A stretch of 23,008 nt of DNA. Origin: UBA6382 sp964596865 (GTDB lineage Bacteria > Bacteroidota > Bacteroidia > Bacteroidales > Bacteroidaceae). Position 1 is the stretch's first letter. Every line of letters starts with the position of its first letter. This document shows positions 22,649 through 23,008 of the stretch, one piece after another. Location: assembly GCA_964596865.1 (NCBI GenBank), contig CAZQVW010000006.1, positions 1 to 23,008 of the forward strand, read 5' to 3'. A program made the translations under genes and the position numbers. The notes below the pieces were generated by a model. It did no database searches and was not told the DNA's origin. It was given only the letters and a program-made list of their open reading frames with translations.

Positions 22649-22887
22649 GGCAATCAGATTATTGCCAAATGGTATGGCAATTGCGCCTCAATCCTTTATG
22701 CCCCCGCGCTATGTTTGTTGAGAAAATAGTTTAGAATCTAAACTGCCGCGACTTTGCTCACTCTTTCGGCAAAAAATCTATAGTGCAATAAGATAATGTT
22801 ATCGATGCATTAGAGGGTGGCAAACTACCCGGCGGTTGGGTTAGAAACACAAGATAACCAAAAAAGAAAGTAAACAACAAATTTATT
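22649..22887 (+). promoter_or_regulatory. Structured spacer/leader upstream of rpsB
   Basis: The rpsI-rpsB gap contains several perfect short hairpins: GGCAAT/ATTGCC (22649-22654 with 22661-22666), AGTTTAG/CTAAACT with a 3-nt loop (22728-22734 with 22738-22744), and GGGT/ACCC (22815-22818 with 22827-22830). An A-rich stretch precedes the ATG. None has a good T-run, so they are more likely leader or processing structures than terminators. Confidence 0.4.
22710..22717 (+). promoter_or_regulatory. Possible internal promoter box before rpsB
   Basis: TATGTTTG fits TAnnTTTG and lies about 170 bp before the rpsB start. A TTG occurs at 22681-22683 but is 26 bp away, too far for the usual spacing, so this is a partial match. 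Confidence 0.4.
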
Positions 22888-23008
22888 ATGTCAAGAACAA
22901 ATTTCGACCAACTTTTGGAAGCAGGTTGCCACTTCGGCCACATGAAAAGAAAGTGGAATCCTGCAATGGCTCCTTATATATTTATGGAGCGCAACGGCAT
23001 TCATATCA
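22888..23008 (+). CDS. rpsB: 30S ribosomal protein S2 (5' part, cut by window end)
   Basis: The first 40 residues, MSRTNFDQLLEAGCHFGHMKRKWNP and onward to FMERNGIHI, match the N terminus of S2, including the GxHFGHxxRxWNPxMxPYI(F) pattern. The reading frame is open to the window end. Order rplM-rpsI-rpsB is usual in Bacteroidota, where tsf (elongation factor Ts) generally follows. Confidence 0.97.
   Translation, partial: MSRTNFDQLLEAGCHFGHMKRKWNPAMAPYIFMERNGIHI

Overview
The window looks like chromosomal DNA of a member of the order Bacteroidales (phylum Bacteroidota). Three things support this. The N-succinylornithine-type transcarbamylase, type III glutamine synthetase, LL-diaminopimelate aminotransferase and ribosomal proteins L13/S9/S2 all closely resemble Bacteroides-type proteins from memory. 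Several upstream regions carry the Bacteroidota sigma signature (TTTG or TTG, about 19-20 bp, TAnnTTTG). No Shine-Dalgarno sequences are evident; starts are preceded by A-rich sequence. The family cannot be fixed without a search.

Layout. Bases 1-128 hold the 3' end of an unrecognised plus-strand gene, followed by a small inverted-repeat element and an intrinsic terminator. From 454 to 14955 every gene is on the minus strand. Read in transcription order, these are a family 2 glycosyltransferase; a SufT/MIP18-like Fe-S assembly protein; an LpxH-like lipid A enzyme; a 1,923-residue alpha-2-macroglobulin; a phytase-like esterase; then, from its own promoter, a glucose-1-phosphate thymidylyltransferase; an AT-rich VapBC-type toxin-antitoxin pair; a thioredoxin-fold lipoprotein; an S37 peptidase; and an N-succinyl/acetylornithine transcarbamylase. 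The first five are closely spaced and mostly concern the cell envelope.

A 736-bp intergenic region (14956-15691) separates the two strands. It is packed with 21- and 22-bp tandem repeats and a 112-nt quasi-palindrome. From 15692 every gene is on the plus strand: an N-carbamoylputrescine amidase; dapF and dapL (the last steps from tetrahydrodipicolinate to meso-diaminopimelate by the aminotransferase route); glnN, which supplies glutamine; and the ribosomal cluster rplM-rpsI-rpsB, cut by the window end.

No complete new multi-gene system is obvious. The most unusual signals are (i) the quasi-palindrome and its neighbouring arrays; (ii) a recurring 21/22/42-bp repeat period in both intergenic and coding DNA, with in-frame expansions inside a glycosyltransferase and the macroglobulin, plus a palindromic insert in dapF; (iii) a Cys-Leu-Thr-Gln variant of the macroglobulin thioester motif; (iv) serine at the substrate-specificity position of the transcarbamylase; and (v) a small element near the left end with inverted termini and an 8-bp flanking duplication.
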